A stretch of 64,000 bases of DNA from Antennarius striatus (Eukaryota; Chordata; Actinopteri; Lophiiformes; Antennariidae). Shown piece by piece: positions 38,522 to 50,248 of the stretch (position 1 is the stretch's first letter; each line of letters opens with the position of its first letter). The stretch spans positions 8,703,991 to 8,767,990 of the forward strand of contig NC_090792.1 in assembly GCF_040054535.1 (NCBI RefSeq), written 5' to 3'. A program made the translations under genes and the position numbers. The notes below the pieces were generated by a model. The model had not been told where the DNA came from, searched no databases, and saw nothing but the letters and a program-made list of their open reading frames with translations.

Positions 38522-38777
38522 TACCAGGCAAGTCAGTCTCCCATCTCTAGAATCTGATTGGCTGTGAGGATTCCACCCTGCATATCAAGCCTGATAGCCG
38601 TCCCAATAAGGCCTGCGGTGTCAATCAGGAACAGGTCGGTGATGCAGAGCAGCAAAGATGAGTGAACACAGCAAACGACATTAGTTCTGCTTTCATCACA
38701 AGAAGCAGGCTGGAAACATTTACCAGTTCCTTGTTCTCTAGAAAGAAGATACTGAACAGACGTCAAGGAACAAAAGG

Positions 38778-39495
38778 ATGATAGAGAGAACACGACTGAC
38801 TGTGGATGAACTGGATTCGCTGGAGCCGTCGCCTCCACCAGGTATCAGATACTGACATGAAACTTTAGCTGGAATTAGCAATTATTTTTTGCTTTTAACT
38901 ATTTCCTGGGATTGATTGTGAGAAATTTATTAAAAAACAGTCCAGCCTTTTTGCTGTTATCCGTCCACACGCTCCAGACGCAGCGGGAATATCTTCATTC
39001 CTCCAGACTCGGACGCAGAGACAGTTAATGACTGTCTGAACATTGTGTGTATTCAGTGTATTCACAGAGCAGAAACCTACTTGCATAACATCTGTTTTGT
39101 CTCTTTATAAACATTTACAGTACTTTTGACATAAGTTGAAGCCTGCATTAGTGTCCGAAAAGCTGTCAAATGTAACACGGAATAATTCACCCTATTAAAT
39201 TCTCAGTGCATTAAAAATCAAAATGTTTCCTTGGAGCTGGTTCTTTCCTCAGTGCGGTTTGAAGCTGGGTGTCATTTGTTGTAATTCATGCTCACAGCCA
39301 CTGGAGGGCGGCAGAGGACAGCCAGCCCTCCCAGCTCCCTGGTGGAGTCTTCATCACTTCACTGCCTCATTCATCCCTGCAGCGGTTGTAGACAAAGAGG
39401 ATGTGAAAGACAAACTGTATACCGAGGAACTGAGAAAGGAAGTTCAGCTGAAAACCAGAAGGGTTTTTTTGTGTGTGTGTCTCTTGAAACTATAG
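38778..39495 (+). CDS. Candidate plus-strand gene start (two exons), product unknown
   Basis: Not recognised. Exon 1 runs from ATG 38778 to 38841 (MIERTRLTVDELDSLEPSPP) and ends G/GTATCAG. A second exon with a good pyrimidine tract and TGCAG acceptor begins at 39383 and completes an Ala codon in phase. It reads VVDKEDVKDKLYTEELRKEV, a charged, helix-like sequence. The frame reaches TAG at 39493-39495 after a low-complexity LCVCLLKL end, so a donor near 39460 and further exons are possible. Codon-phase agreement and the X-box upstream argue for a real, possibly ciliary, gene; there is no homology evidence. Confidence 0.35.
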
Positions 39496-41189
39496 CTATG
39501 TGACTTTCTACTGTGAGCCAAGGGATATTCACTATTGGAGTATGTAGTATATTTTATTATAACCTAAAATTAAGGGTTTAAGCCCAAACCCTTTCAGTCC
39601 AAATATTTTCATCATTTACCACAGAATCAGTACAATTCATTTTCATAAAAACATCTTGGTAAAGTGTGTCAGTATGAAACAGAAGTTCTGCATTCTAATT
39701 CTATAAAGAGCAAAAACTTGATATGACTTCACTTTGCTTCACTAAGAGAGAAAAAAACCTCACTTTTTGCTGTGTCTGTTGATCAATTATACATTAATCA
39801 ATAATAAGGTTCTGTCTTTGTGTGTCTTGTGTTCTGAGTGGGTTAAAAGGATGTGGAGACAGTTGGGCCGCACCCACTGAGCTGATTTAAATAACGTCTG
39901 CATTTGGCGCGAGGCTCAGAAGAGCCAGCCTTTCTTCTTTCTGCCGTCTGTGACACCACACCACCCCTCCCTGTTCCTCCCCCTGCACCCTGGAGTGGCG
40001 GGAAATGCTACAGAGAGGAGGATAGAGAGAAAGAAGGAGGCTGGGGGGTGACCTGAGCGGCTGGATTCACCTCCTCTTTATCACCAGGTGAAGGAGAGAC
40101 CTTGCAGAAGCCACAGAGAGAGAAAAGAAAAGCCATCATGGGTGTTCGGGCGCGAGACGGATGGAGATAATGCTCGCTCAGTGTCGACTGTGGGTGGAGA
40201 CAAAAGCAGGCATGAGTGGAGTGGGCGAGAACAAAGAGGGTAACAGCCTGGGCTACCCCCCTAGTCCCTATTACACAACCCCCCACCCCCCAAACACACA
40301 GCCTGAAGGCTTCAGACCAGTCAGATGACGATTATAACCTTAATCAGTCCTTCAAAGCGGCCACAGGCATGTTCTTTGTTCTAATGGAGGGGGGTGGGGT
40401 GGGGGTGTTCTTTGTTGGTTGAACCCTTTCCTCACCTTCGACTCGTAAATTCTTCAGGCACACAAATATAAGCTGCTATCACACACAAACTCTTCCTTTG
40501 GTTGCTGACATAAGAGCTGGCGGTGGTCCACCGCCGTGTGCGGAGGGCCCGTGTGAAGGTCACACGCTCAGATTGCAGCGCAGACCATTAACGGCGTCCA
40601 CACCGCGCTCAAATGACATGATTTGATTTGCTGTTATTGGCTTTCAGAGAGACGACTGTCTGGATTGGCCTCACCTTCCTCAATGTATAGTAAGTGTTTG
40701 GCAGCTGACTTAGCAGTAGCATCTTTTCATCAGGTAAAGAAATCAACCCGTCGGAGAGCAAGAGCAGCAGTTCCTCTCATTTCCTGCCTACAATGGGCTC
40801 TACGCAAAAACAGGAAGTAAGTGCTGCCTGTGTTTTTCCTAGGGCCTTACAACAGAGCCTCTCTCAAAAGTTTCACACACACCCAGAACTGTAGTGGGGA
40901 AGAGGGAAGCAGGGCACTGATAATTACATAAGCTCCACAGTGGTGCTCACTCAGACCCAATGACAACAGCAGACACATTCAGACGCGGCCTGAAAAGAAG
41001 GAATTGTAGTCATGCAGCACAAACGGAGGTCTCTACACATTCAGCATCTGATAAGAGACAATCTGATAACACACAGTGGGAAGGTCTCCGTAGGTGCATC
41101 TGCATTTCAATGCATTTCATTGGAAATCCTCTCTTTATTTACACTCACACTGCAGTAATTGGCCTGTAAATTCACTTTTGTTAGTCTGT

Positions 41190-41227
41190 GTGTGTGCGTG
41201 TGTGTGCGTGTGTGTGTGTGTGTGTGT
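41190..41227. repeat. (GT)n microsatellite
   Basis: GT units with two GC interruptions. Confidence 0.95.
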
Positions 41228-42625
41228 TGGGATGGGGTCGGGGGTTGATTCATTGCTGAAGCCCTGGCTGAGCGTGAGACAAAGAGCACTAACACTTAAG
41301 CAGTGATCAAGAGCGGGGGATAGTATTGGTGGTGGTGGTGGGGGGGGATTGGAAGTCTGCAGGGGGTTAAAGGGGATGTGGGGGGGGGGGGGTACAGCCT
41401 CTCCTTGAGAAGCTTGTAGGGGTACAGAGGGAGGTGGGGGTTGGCGACGGGACTCAATGGGGCTGAATTCAAAAGATGCAGCAAGTGTCCCAACTTCAAC
41501 TGAAGCAACCTTACACCACAGAGCCTCACAAAGGAACATCTGCTCAGGGACAAAGCCTGCAGTTTACTGGGAGGGCCACAGGGCCCGCTTCAGACTGTCA
41601 CTGTGGATGGAACCCACAGCAACAGGTTTCAGCAGACAAACGCTGAATGAGCAGATATGTCAGGCGTTAATTCCAGTGAAGGGGGAATCTTACCACATAG
41701 TTTGTTTCCAACTTTGTGGGACCGTTTTTTGTCGTTTTCTACACGTATCCCAGAGCACGAAGCGGTTTTTGTGGAAGATCTGCACTGAACCCTGTGGGGA
41801 GGGCAGGGTCCATATCAATGAATTAGTTTGGAATGGAATGTAAGGTGTGTGTGCGTGTGTGAGGAACATTTTTATCTACTTTATGCATTGTCCAAGTTGT
41901 GTGAGAGGTTTTAAATATAACGCATTTATTCATTTTTTTAAAAATTGGTCCTTATTTTTTCCTGTCTGTATTTTCAAGATGAAATAAAAAATATGCAGCA
42001 ATGATTTAATAAACTGAAATATAAAATGACTGTTATCCCTCTGTTAACTTTCTTTTTTGTCCATTTGGGGGACACTAAAACTAAAATGAAGGAGTAAAAA
42101 CAATAATGGGTTCAGTATCAACTGTGTTAGTGGGTGGAACACCAGTCACACCAGTAATAACGGGCGTCTGGATCCGGTGTCTCTAGAGAAATATAAAAAT
42201 AATGCCAGAACTGGCTCCAAACATCATACTGGTGCTGAATAGGACAATTGTATTGGGACAAAACTTTAAACTCAGTACTTTAAGTAGAAACAAGCCTTAA
42301 AGACTCTTGTGTTTATCAGTGGAATCAACCCGCTTCACATTATTCACATTCATTCAAGAAGCTTTTGTTCAAAGCAGAAATTCTTTTCACTTTTACACCA
42401 AATTGCTGGAGAGAATCCAGGAGGTGAGAACCCCGGGGGCACTAATGTCAGTTACTGTCAGTGACTGATAAAGGATGGATGTAAAGTAGGGACGGCGTCA
42501 GCCAATCAGAACTCACAGAGCTCACTTTTTAATTGTTGGTTTCCTCCTCATGTACTCTGTGCTTTCAACCCAGAATCAGGCTCAACGCCAAGACACGATC
42601 ATACCTGTACACACATCCAGCAGGC

Positions 42626-42627
<2 letters not shown>

Positions 42628-42662
<35 letters not shown>
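42628..42662. repeat. (GT)n microsatellite
   Basis: Pure GT tract of about 17 units. Confidence 0.95.
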
Positions 42663-42663
<1 letters not shown>

Positions 42664-43560
42664 GTCCCCATTGAGGCCTTCCCCCTCCCCCTTCCTAACC
42701 ATTAACCAGCACCACAGTAACTCCCCCAGGCTGCCTCTGACATCTCCAGTGTGCAGAGCCCCCGGAGCCCGGCGCCGGTCCCTGAACACACCGGGGATCT
42801 TCTGCTCCTGTGTTTGGTGACAAACATCTATTTAGTATTTTTGATGCTGCGTTCGCTTGCTTCCTGACAAACAGTTGGACTGTTTTTCTCAGCGTGGCTG
42901 TGTCTTAACCCCGGGTCAGAGAGTTCAGCGCCGGTTACTGACTGCTCGTGGGTTCATTATAATCAGAGATGCGATGCGTCTGAGCCCAGATGGCACCGGT
43001 GTTTACGCTAACGGGATTAGGATTAGCTCCAGATTAGACAGGAGAGTTGAAAGACCTGCTCCCCTGACACAAAGTGGCTGATGACTGACCTCAGCGGCTC
43101 AAGGGCCGGGAGTATCTAAGGCGGTTCACTGTGGAAAGGTGGCAGCGAGGTGAGAGGAAAGAATGCACAACAAGTACCGTCGTGCTGCGGAAAGACTGCC
43201 GCTCAGGAACCCGTCACACCTCGTGTGTTTATTTGGCTTCAGGCTGGATTGTTGGAGCGGCTGAGGTTAAAGGGAGAACACCAGTCAGCTGTGGCCAGAT
43301 GAGTCTGCCCAGTGGAACAGACAGCCTGCTCCGTTACGTAACACTGGCCTGATGATGGGGAGCCTGATCAGCAGATAAAGAAGAAGAAGATTGACCTAGA
43401 TTAGTAAATAGTTGAGATAAGTACCTGGGAGGAGGGCAGAGGCTAGAGCTGGGGGGGGGGGTGTGAGGGTCAGGGAAGAGTGGGGGTAAGAGGGATGAAA
43501 AGAAAGAACGGCATTTCTTGAGTATTGCTGTTTGGTCGGCGGCTGGCTAACGGCTTCAGT

Positions 43561-43674
43561 AGGATCACACACACAGGATCACACACACACAGGATCACAC
43601 ACACAGGATCACACACACAGGATCACACACACACGATCACACACACACGATCACACACACAGGATCACACACAC
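43561..43674. repeat. AGGATCACACACAC minisatellite
   Basis: About eight tandem units of 13-16 bp, each with GATC followed by four or five CA units; unit length varies by 2 bp through the CA run. Confidence 0.93.
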
Positions 43675-43747
43675 TCCACTGACACAAGCAGGATGGAACA
43701 CAGGCCAGGAGGCACAGATGGAAAACTGAACCAGCAAAAGTTCTCAC

Positions 43748-43751
<4 letters not shown>

Positions 43752-43797
<46 letters not shown>

Positions 43798-43804
43798 TGT
43801 GTGT
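43752..43804. repeat. (GT)n microsatellite
   Basis: GT tract with one AT interruption, starting 77 bp beyond the preceding minisatellite. Confidence 0.95.
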
Positions 43805-43890
43805 ACACCCTGACAGGCAAATGTGTGTATTATTTGCATCAGTTTTTTGCTGCATGTCAGTCAGAGAGTTAAAAAATGCTTTAACTCTAC

Positions 43891-44096
43891 CCTGAACCCA
43901 GACTTGTGTTCCTTTTCGCAGCTCCTCAGTGTTGGAGTTGTCAAACATGCTGACTAAGACTTCCAGCTGGTATGACCCCGTGTCCCGGAGGGTTAAACGG
44001 AAATGTGCGTGTTGCGTAAAGGAGGGACAGCAGTAAGTCAGCTTCTCCTTCCAGCTGACTACAATTTCCTCAGAACACAACGTCACAGAGAGCCTC
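43891..44096 (-). CDS. Orphan candidate exon, product unknown
   Basis: Not recognised. The minus strand has a CTCGTCTCCTGCCAG acceptor, 68 open codons and a G/GTAGAG donor. The sequence contains SEEIVVSWKEKLTYCCPSF, then HAHFRLTLRDTGSYQLEVLV and FDNSNTEELRKGTQVWVQG. The alternating hydrophobic pattern with a D-x-GSY-x-LEV core looks like a beta-sandwich repeat (PKD or Ig-like), but that is only an impression. No partner exon in matching phase (needs 2 nt before, 2 nt after) was found. It could be a real exon of an unannotated gene, a pseudogene remnant or chance. Confidence 0.25.
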
Positions 44097-44963
44097 CTGG
44101 CAGGAGACGAGTGTGTTCAGCTCGTTCCCACACAGGAGATTATGAGGTTACATCTCTCTTTCATATGTCCTACATTCTCCCACATGTATGTCACAGATAA
44201 GTACCAGCTCAGTCTGCTAGAATCACAAACCTTTGCTGTGTGTTTACAGCGTGTTTCCTCCTCTACCCTACTGTGTAAACATGTGATACATACGTGGTAT
44301 ACAAACCAGGTCAGTCAGAACACGACCAGTTAACACGCTGGAAATATTTGCTCAATGTACCTGTGTGTGTGTGTGTGTGTTTGCGTTTTTCTCTCCTGGT
44401 GCAGCATAAGGCAATGAAAAGAGATTCATTACGTCAACAGCTGGGGGGAAATATTTTGTTTCGTCCTCCCACTTTCCAAGAACACAGATTTCACATCACA
44501 TGTTGGTCACAAACTAAAGTTTAACTGTTCCTCCAGCGAACCTGTGGATGTACACTTGTTTGTCTGTGATGGTGGTTTTAGAAGCCAGACGTCCCGGCAT
44601 GACCAGTGTAGCAGGTATTCAGTCTTGCCAAGGAGAGCTGCCAGACATGAGACCTGCTCATCAGCTTCTGAGGTGATGCTTTGTTTGCAACAAACACAGT
44701 TATGTCATTAAGTCAATTCTAGTGGTAGGCAAACAATCCGATGCTGCCTCGAAGGCTGAAACGGTCGCCTGAGAAGACTTTCCTCTCTCATGGCCACAAG
44801 TAAAGCAGCTCTGATCCTCTCTGGTTGGAGTGAATCACAAAATTAGTCCATTAATCAGCTGTTCAGTGAAGGGATTTCCCAGACACTGTGTGATACTGAA
44901 GCTAGATAAACATGCAGCTCTGCAAAACATTATCACACATCCCAGTTTAAGGTCGGAGACATG

Positions 44964-45070
44964 TACAGCATTTTCCGCGCTATAAGGCGCACCTGAAAGC
45001 CTTTGATTTTCTCCAAACTTGACTGCGCACCTTATAATCCAGTGGGCCTTCTGGTGCGGAAAATACTGTA
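44964..45070. mobile_element. Short MITE-like element with terminal inverted repeats
   Basis: The ends are TACAGCATTTTCCGC (44964-44978) and the inverse of TACAGTATTTTCCGC (45056-45070): 15 bp with one mismatch, flanked by TA on both sides. Sub-terminal TATAAGGCGCACC and GCGCACCTTATAATCC are also inverted copies. At 107 bp with no coding capacity it fits a non-autonomous DNA transposon. The superfamily was not determined; a TA target site would suit Tc1/mariner-like or piggyBac-like groups. Confidence 0.75.
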
Positions 45071-45444
45071 TGTGCTGAAATAGGAAATATATTAATGAAA
45101 CAGTTTTTTACATTCGCATGTGAGGAGGATGCATAAATCAGACTCCTCTCTAATCAGCCAAATCATCGATTATCCACAGTCCCACCCCGATCACACACTT
45201 CAGTCCGGCCACCTATGAAGCTGTCACCCTGGGAATGTGGAGACCGCTAGTTCACAGCCACGACTAGATATCTTTTTACATTTTGTTCAGGGGGGGGTGG
45301 CAACAGGTTGCAGCTGTTTAGGACTCAAAGGCTTATTTTATTGCAAAAAAAAAAAAAAAAGTAGCCTGCAGACGTGACAGAATTAAACACATATGCTCGG
45401 CAGGGAGGCAGCCGCGGTATGAACATGTGCATCACACGTGCACT

Positions 45445-45540
45445 TCAGAAATCGCTCTGCGTGGGAGTCACTTGAACTTGAAAGCAGAAAATCTGGTCCA
45501 GCGAGTTAACCGTCAGCAGCAAACCCTCATTATTCCAGTC
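45445..45540 (-). CDS. Orphan candidate terminal exon, product unknown
   Basis: Not recognised. A long pyrimidine tract and CTTCCAG acceptor precede 31 codons (DWNNEGLLLTVNSLDQIF onward, ending TPTQSDF) and TGA. A minus-strand AATAAA lies about 100 bp further at 45337-45342. The layout is that of a last exon with its poly(A) signal. No upstream exon was found before mycl. It may be the end of an unrecognised gene. Confidence 0.25.
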   Translation of the reverse strand, partial: DWNNEGLLLTVNSLDQIFCFQVQVTPTQSDF

Positions 45541-48122
45541 CTGGAAGAAAGAAAAAAAGAAAAAGTGGCAGCTTTCTCCAAAGGCATCCCGGGTTAACAC
45601 ACAACGTGGCTTTATTAATGCTTCACATGATGTTGCATTGTCCTGAGATGACCACAAGGCAACGTTAATAGTACATCTGAAGGGGAAAGTCTGTGAACCT
45701 TGACTAGATTATTGAGTTAATGATTGATTTCCTGCTGTTGTGCTGCAGCACTTTAGATAAACTTCGTGGTGACAGGAAACACGTCAGACAGGTTGCTATC
45801 TGTTCCGAGACCTCATATCAGATTTCTGCTTTTACTTCCTCTTGTAGAAATGTTCAGGTTATTCTGTTTATTTGTATGGCTTGAATTTACAACCTCAGTT
45901 ACACGGCCAAACAGGTGCACAACAGTAGAAACGCTATGAATTCACAGCAGCTGATCCCAGTTTAAATGTCGGTGCACTTTACTGTGACTTTTCCTTAAAG
46001 TCATTATCTGATGTAATTTTGCAAGTTGTCAGTTTCCCTGAGTTTGTTTAGCATAAGTAGTATTTGAGGGGAAAAAAACAGCAAAGTCAATAACTTTTCT
46101 GTTATTTCTTGTTACTAATAGGCTCATCTGACTATTTTGACTGAACATCCTGTAACACATTGCTGGTTTTGTAGGGAAACGTTCACATGTGCCAGAATAT
46201 AGTGCCCTCCGGGATTAGAATGGAGCCCAGAGAGAAAAAAAAACCAACAGGTGAAACATCATCCTCTCCCGGCCGCAACAAAGACGGCAAGGTGTGAGAC
46301 GGTTGTAGCTCAGGGTGTGGCCAGCAGGTCCATCAGGCTACGCTGGAACCAAATGATTGCTTTGACTTTATTACACTAATGAGTGGAGAGCAAACCGCTG
46401 TCGTACAGGCTTGTAGGAACTTGTCAGTGTGCTCAACAGGGCAGGAACGTCACGCGACAACTAATAGGATGTATATGAATGTTTTTAAGTGGTTAACGCT
46501 CACGGTGTTTTTCACCTTGATGCACTTTTTGATCTTAGATCTCAAAAGAAAAGGCCTTGAGGACATAGAAATAAAAAATATCCAGATGTGGAGCTCAGAC
46601 ATCACACCGATTCAGGAGGACCAACTTCATTACGAGAATCAGGTTACATTTACTGCTTATCCATCAACATCCCCCCACCCCACCCCTGTTTATTTACACA
46701 ACAGGTCCCTGGGGGGCAATGGGGTATAAAACAAAGGGTGGTAGAGGTGTTATATAGCAAAGCTTTATGAACAGGGAGAACCAATAATGTAGAAATAATA
46801 GTCCTTCTCCTTTTACAAGTGTTTTTACAGCCTCGTACGCGGAGCTGCTCATCTCTGGAAGGCTGCGCCCGATGCATGGAGCGCTCCCACAACCCCCCGG
46901 GACTGTTCTAAAGATACCGATGGCATGTGTGTGGCTCTAACCTAGTTCAGAGCGTTATCAGGTGCCCGGCGTGCAGCAGCAGCCACTGCAGAGAGGAGGA
47001 TCCACACACTCTTCAAGGACAGTCCAAGGACACGCCGAGTCCAACCTCTTGGAGGCCAACAGCTGGCGCTCAAGATGTGATGCTGACACCAGACGCTGCA
47101 CAAGCGGCCACTAAGAGGCAGCAGGTGGCTCCCCGGTTATGACTGGCACTCATTTACAGCTGATTGGTGGTGGAGGCGTTGTCAAGGGGACCGGACCCAC
47201 ACTTCAATGTGTTTGATTTCACAGCAATAAAAACGGCGGGAATATTTAGACACGTAAATAAATTCAATCTGGTGCCAAGATGGTTGACAATCTAAATTTA
47301 AATTCATTTTGCTGGTTTATTATTGGGTACAAAAAGTCACTTGTATAATGTTGTAATAAAGCGACACAGGCATAGTTGTGTACTTAAATGGTATAAAATT
47401 TAATGTAATGTTAGCATGCTCAAAAAAGGAAAAAAAAAATCAAAAAACAAAAATTAGGAGAAGCATCAAAATCACAAAGTGACGTGTGAATATAAAGTAC
47501 AGCAGTGCGACTTACTTTTTGCCCATATTTCCTATTTTCTTAACAAAATAGAGGTTCCTCGATGCCTGATGGCACGTCATTAAGAGGAGCAAAGCTCGCT
47601 GACATCTTTTGACTCCCTTTATCGGGAGCAAGAAGAATATTTACAGACTGTACATCAGAAGTCAAACAATTCTAACAAACCAGATCCTGACTCACTCACT
47701 CGTCTGCAGAGGCATTGACACTTCACTCCACTGTAAGTGTGCAATGATGAAATGAAGACATCTCCACCTATTTACACACACACACACACACACACCCTGA
47801 AGGCTACATATACGTTGAATGTATAACACACTGGTTGACCGATTCTAATTCCCGGTTGTTGCATACCAGGAAATTTTTAGCCGAAGCTGTAAAATCAATT
47901 CAATAACCACTGTTCAAAACTGTGCAAATAAAAAAATAGAACACAGCACACCCACCGCTCCTCCCGGTATCAGGTTCATTGGCCAGAAAAAGTCAATTCA
48001 GGAAGCCCATAGATACGATTATATTCCAAAAAAAAAAAATTATTTACATGAGGCATGTTTGTTATAAAATATGTAGCATTTGAAAGTGACATTGAGCATA
48101 AGTCCAAAGGAGGCAGATTCTT
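45541..48122. other. mycl 3' flank / 3' UTR and intergenic
   Basis: No coding feature was supported. The portion nearest mycl (about 47320-48122) is probably its 3' UTR, with a minus-strand AATAAA candidate at 47316-47321. It includes a short CA tract at about 47777-47796. Confidence 0.55.
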
Positions 48123-48923
48123 TCACAGGTGTTTCAGCTCGGACAACCTGCGGTGGAGCTGCTGCTGTCGGACCTTGAGACGTTTCTTCTCCTGGAGCTG
48201 CCGCTTCTCCTTGGCGCTCAGCTCCATGAGGTACTCTGTTGCTTGGGTCAGGATGGCCACCTTGGGGGTCTTGGACGACTCCAGGCCGGGGATCTGATCG
48301 CGTAAGGCCAGGAAACGTGAGCGCAGATCATTCCTCCTCTTCCTCTCGAGGAAGTTGTGGTTCTTTCTGCGGTCGGTGTCCTCCGTGTCGGAGGTTTGAG
48401 GAGTCTCTGAAGGCGAGGCTGACTGAGAGGCGCGGGCGTGCCGACTGGACCCTGTGCTGACGCGTTTCACTGGAGGTTCCTGCTCTTCTTCATCTTCCTC
48501 ATCCTCCTCCTCGGGGTCCGGTTCGCTGTCTGGAGAGGGGGCTGCGTAGTTGTGCTGCTGCCGGTGGACAGACGCGTGGAATCGTTTGGGGCAGGGATCC
48601 GCTCTTACTGTGACGGTCACCGGTTTTCTCAGGTTGACCAGTCGCATCCGGCTCTGTTTGCTCTCCACGGTGACCACGTCGATTTCCTCTTCCTCATCCT
48701 CCTCATCATCCTCCTCATCTGTGATCACACAGGAAACATAACCCATCAGTTACACATGTCATCCAGAAATACTACACTGCTTCCTGTGGGAGAGGAGCGC
48801 GGTGGTCATCCGGAACAAAAGCTTGCAGGAATTCATTCATTGTCATTCAGCACTGAGTGTTTAAACAAGAGCTGGTGGCAGGGGGGAAACTCCCCAATTT
48901 GACAAACGTGAAAGAGTTACTGT

Positions 48924-48985
<62 letters not shown>

Positions 48986-49824
48986 TAATTAATCACCAGC
49001 ACCGGCCACCCCGCCCCTCTGCCGCACCGACCGTCGAGCCAAACGCAGACACTGACAAGTAAAAGCGGCGGGGGCGCGGTTTTTAAAACATTTCACGGAC
49101 ACTTAAAAAGCACGCATGTGGCGCATTGCGAAAGTGAGAGTGGAATAAACACTTTAAATATGACCGTGCACTTGATAACCCTGACCGGTTACACAACCCC
49201 CCCCCCAACCCTCCAACACCAAATTACGCATTGTTATGGGGCAATCTAATCCCACGGCAGGGACAGGGTGGGGCGGGAGTTGACTGTGACTTCCTTACCG
49301 GATGAATCAGAGCGAGACTCCGAGCCAGATGAGGCCGGCTTCCTGCAGCTGTTCGCGGGGATGGTGAGAACAGCCGCCGGGTCTACGCAGTCTGTCGCCG
49401 GGGTGGCGAGAGGCGCGACGGGCGCGACGCACTGCGCTTTGGTCGGTCTCGCCGCCGAGACGGCCGCCTGCGCCGCAGCAGACACCCTCCCGTTGACCTT
49501 CTCCAGCTGCTTACTGGCGGAGAAACTACTCCACATGCAGTCCCGGATGATGATGGAGCTGAGGTTACCGAACAGCTTGGGTGGGTGCGGGATGAACTGG
49601 GTGTCGTAGTCCTCGTCCTGGCCCAGGACTCTCGATAACCGGCTGAGTTTGTCCCCCGGAGAGAGAGGCGGCGCGCCGCCGCTCAGAGTCCGTGTGGGAG
49701 ACAAGGGAGGGGAGGGGAGCAGCTCGAACTTTTTCCATATGTCCTCGCTTGGTGCGGTCGACTGGTAAAAATCCTCCTCCGTGTCGAAATTGTTGAAGAA
49801 ATAATGCGGGTAGTAACAGTCCAT
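48123..49824 (-). CDS. mycl: L-Myc transcription factor
   Basis: Nuclear bHLH-leucine-zipper factor that binds E-boxes as a heterodimer with MAX. Coding exons on the minus strand: 49824-49299 and 48718-48123, 373 residues. The start MDCYYPHYFFNNF was chosen because it matches the family N-terminus and follows the probable acceptor at 49883; an in-frame extension upstream is intronic. Myc box I: EDIWKKFELLPSPPLSPTR. Myc box II: IIIRDCMWSSFSASKQLEKV. The intron splits an Asp codon inside the acidic tract, and exon 3 continues with a Glu/Asp run and EEIDVVTVE. A second acidic run (about residues 250-265) is followed by the bHLH (KNHNFLERKRRNDLRSRFLA) and a zipper ending SELKHL. Length is close to human L-MYC. 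Teleosts can have two copies (a/b); which one this is cannot be told. Confidence 0.96.
48926..48983. repeat. (GT)n microsatellite in the mycl intron
   Basis: Pure GT tract of 29 units within the 580-bp intron between the mycl coding exons. Confidence 0.97.
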
Positions 49825-49882
49825 GTTGTCGGTGAATAAGAGTTTATTCCCCCCAAGGAAGAAGAAGCGGGTCCTGGACAAC

Positions 49883-50248
49883 CTGAGGGCAAATACCAGA
49901 GTAATAAGCAACGATCTTTTTAAAAGCCATTCCAGTCACACGTATCAAGTATCCATTTAACGGGCTGTGAGGATATCACATCCTCCAGTCGCCTCCTCTC
50001 CACATATGGGACCTCATCAATAATTGACCGCACCTTGTGGATGCTCTTTACACAAACTGTCCGGTTACATAAGGGCGTCCACGGCTTTCTACTTCTAGGA
50101 GTTGAGACTACAGATAAAACATGAGGCGTGACTTTCCTGGAATGAATCAGGATTGTGCGTAAAATAAGAAGAAGAAGAAGGGAGAAGAAAAAAAAAAAGT
50201 AACATTGTCAAAGAAACTTTCATAAGCGGATGGAATAAATGTACTCAC
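49883..50248 (-). other. mycl: Probable mycl 5' UTR intron
   Basis: On the minus strand a CCG/GTGAGT donor at 50248 and a TTTGCCCTCAG acceptor ending at 49883 would join a non-coding exon 1 to the 58-nt 5' UTR before the ATG. MYC-family genes typically have a non-coding first exon. Confidence 0.6.

Larger units (their letters stand above)
39496..43560. other. Intergenic, repeat-rich
   Basis: No recognisable exon on either strand. Holds GT tracts (about 41190-41227 and 42628-42662) and G-rich runs at about 41330-41395. Human has HPCAL4, PPIE, BMP8B, OXCT2 and TRIT1 between NT5C1A and MYCL; no sequence like them was seen. Confidence 0.65.

Noticed and set aside
43561-43674. Regular repeats considered as a CRISPR array
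   Set aside because: The units are contiguous CA-rich minisatellite copies without spacers, in vertebrate DNA.
46220-46292. Possible opening exon MEPREKKKPTG... before GTGTGAG
   Set aside because: Short, Lys-run driven, a poor donor and no partner exon.
46379-46729. 116-codon plus-strand frame with a hydrophobic segment
   Set aside because: No family resemblance, no supporting splice or promoter signals, and ends in low-complexity sequence.
49825-49911. In-frame N-terminal extension of mycl
   Set aside because: It crosses the CCTCAG acceptor at 49883 and the family start is MDxxYPHYF-like at 49824, so the extension is UTR/intron.
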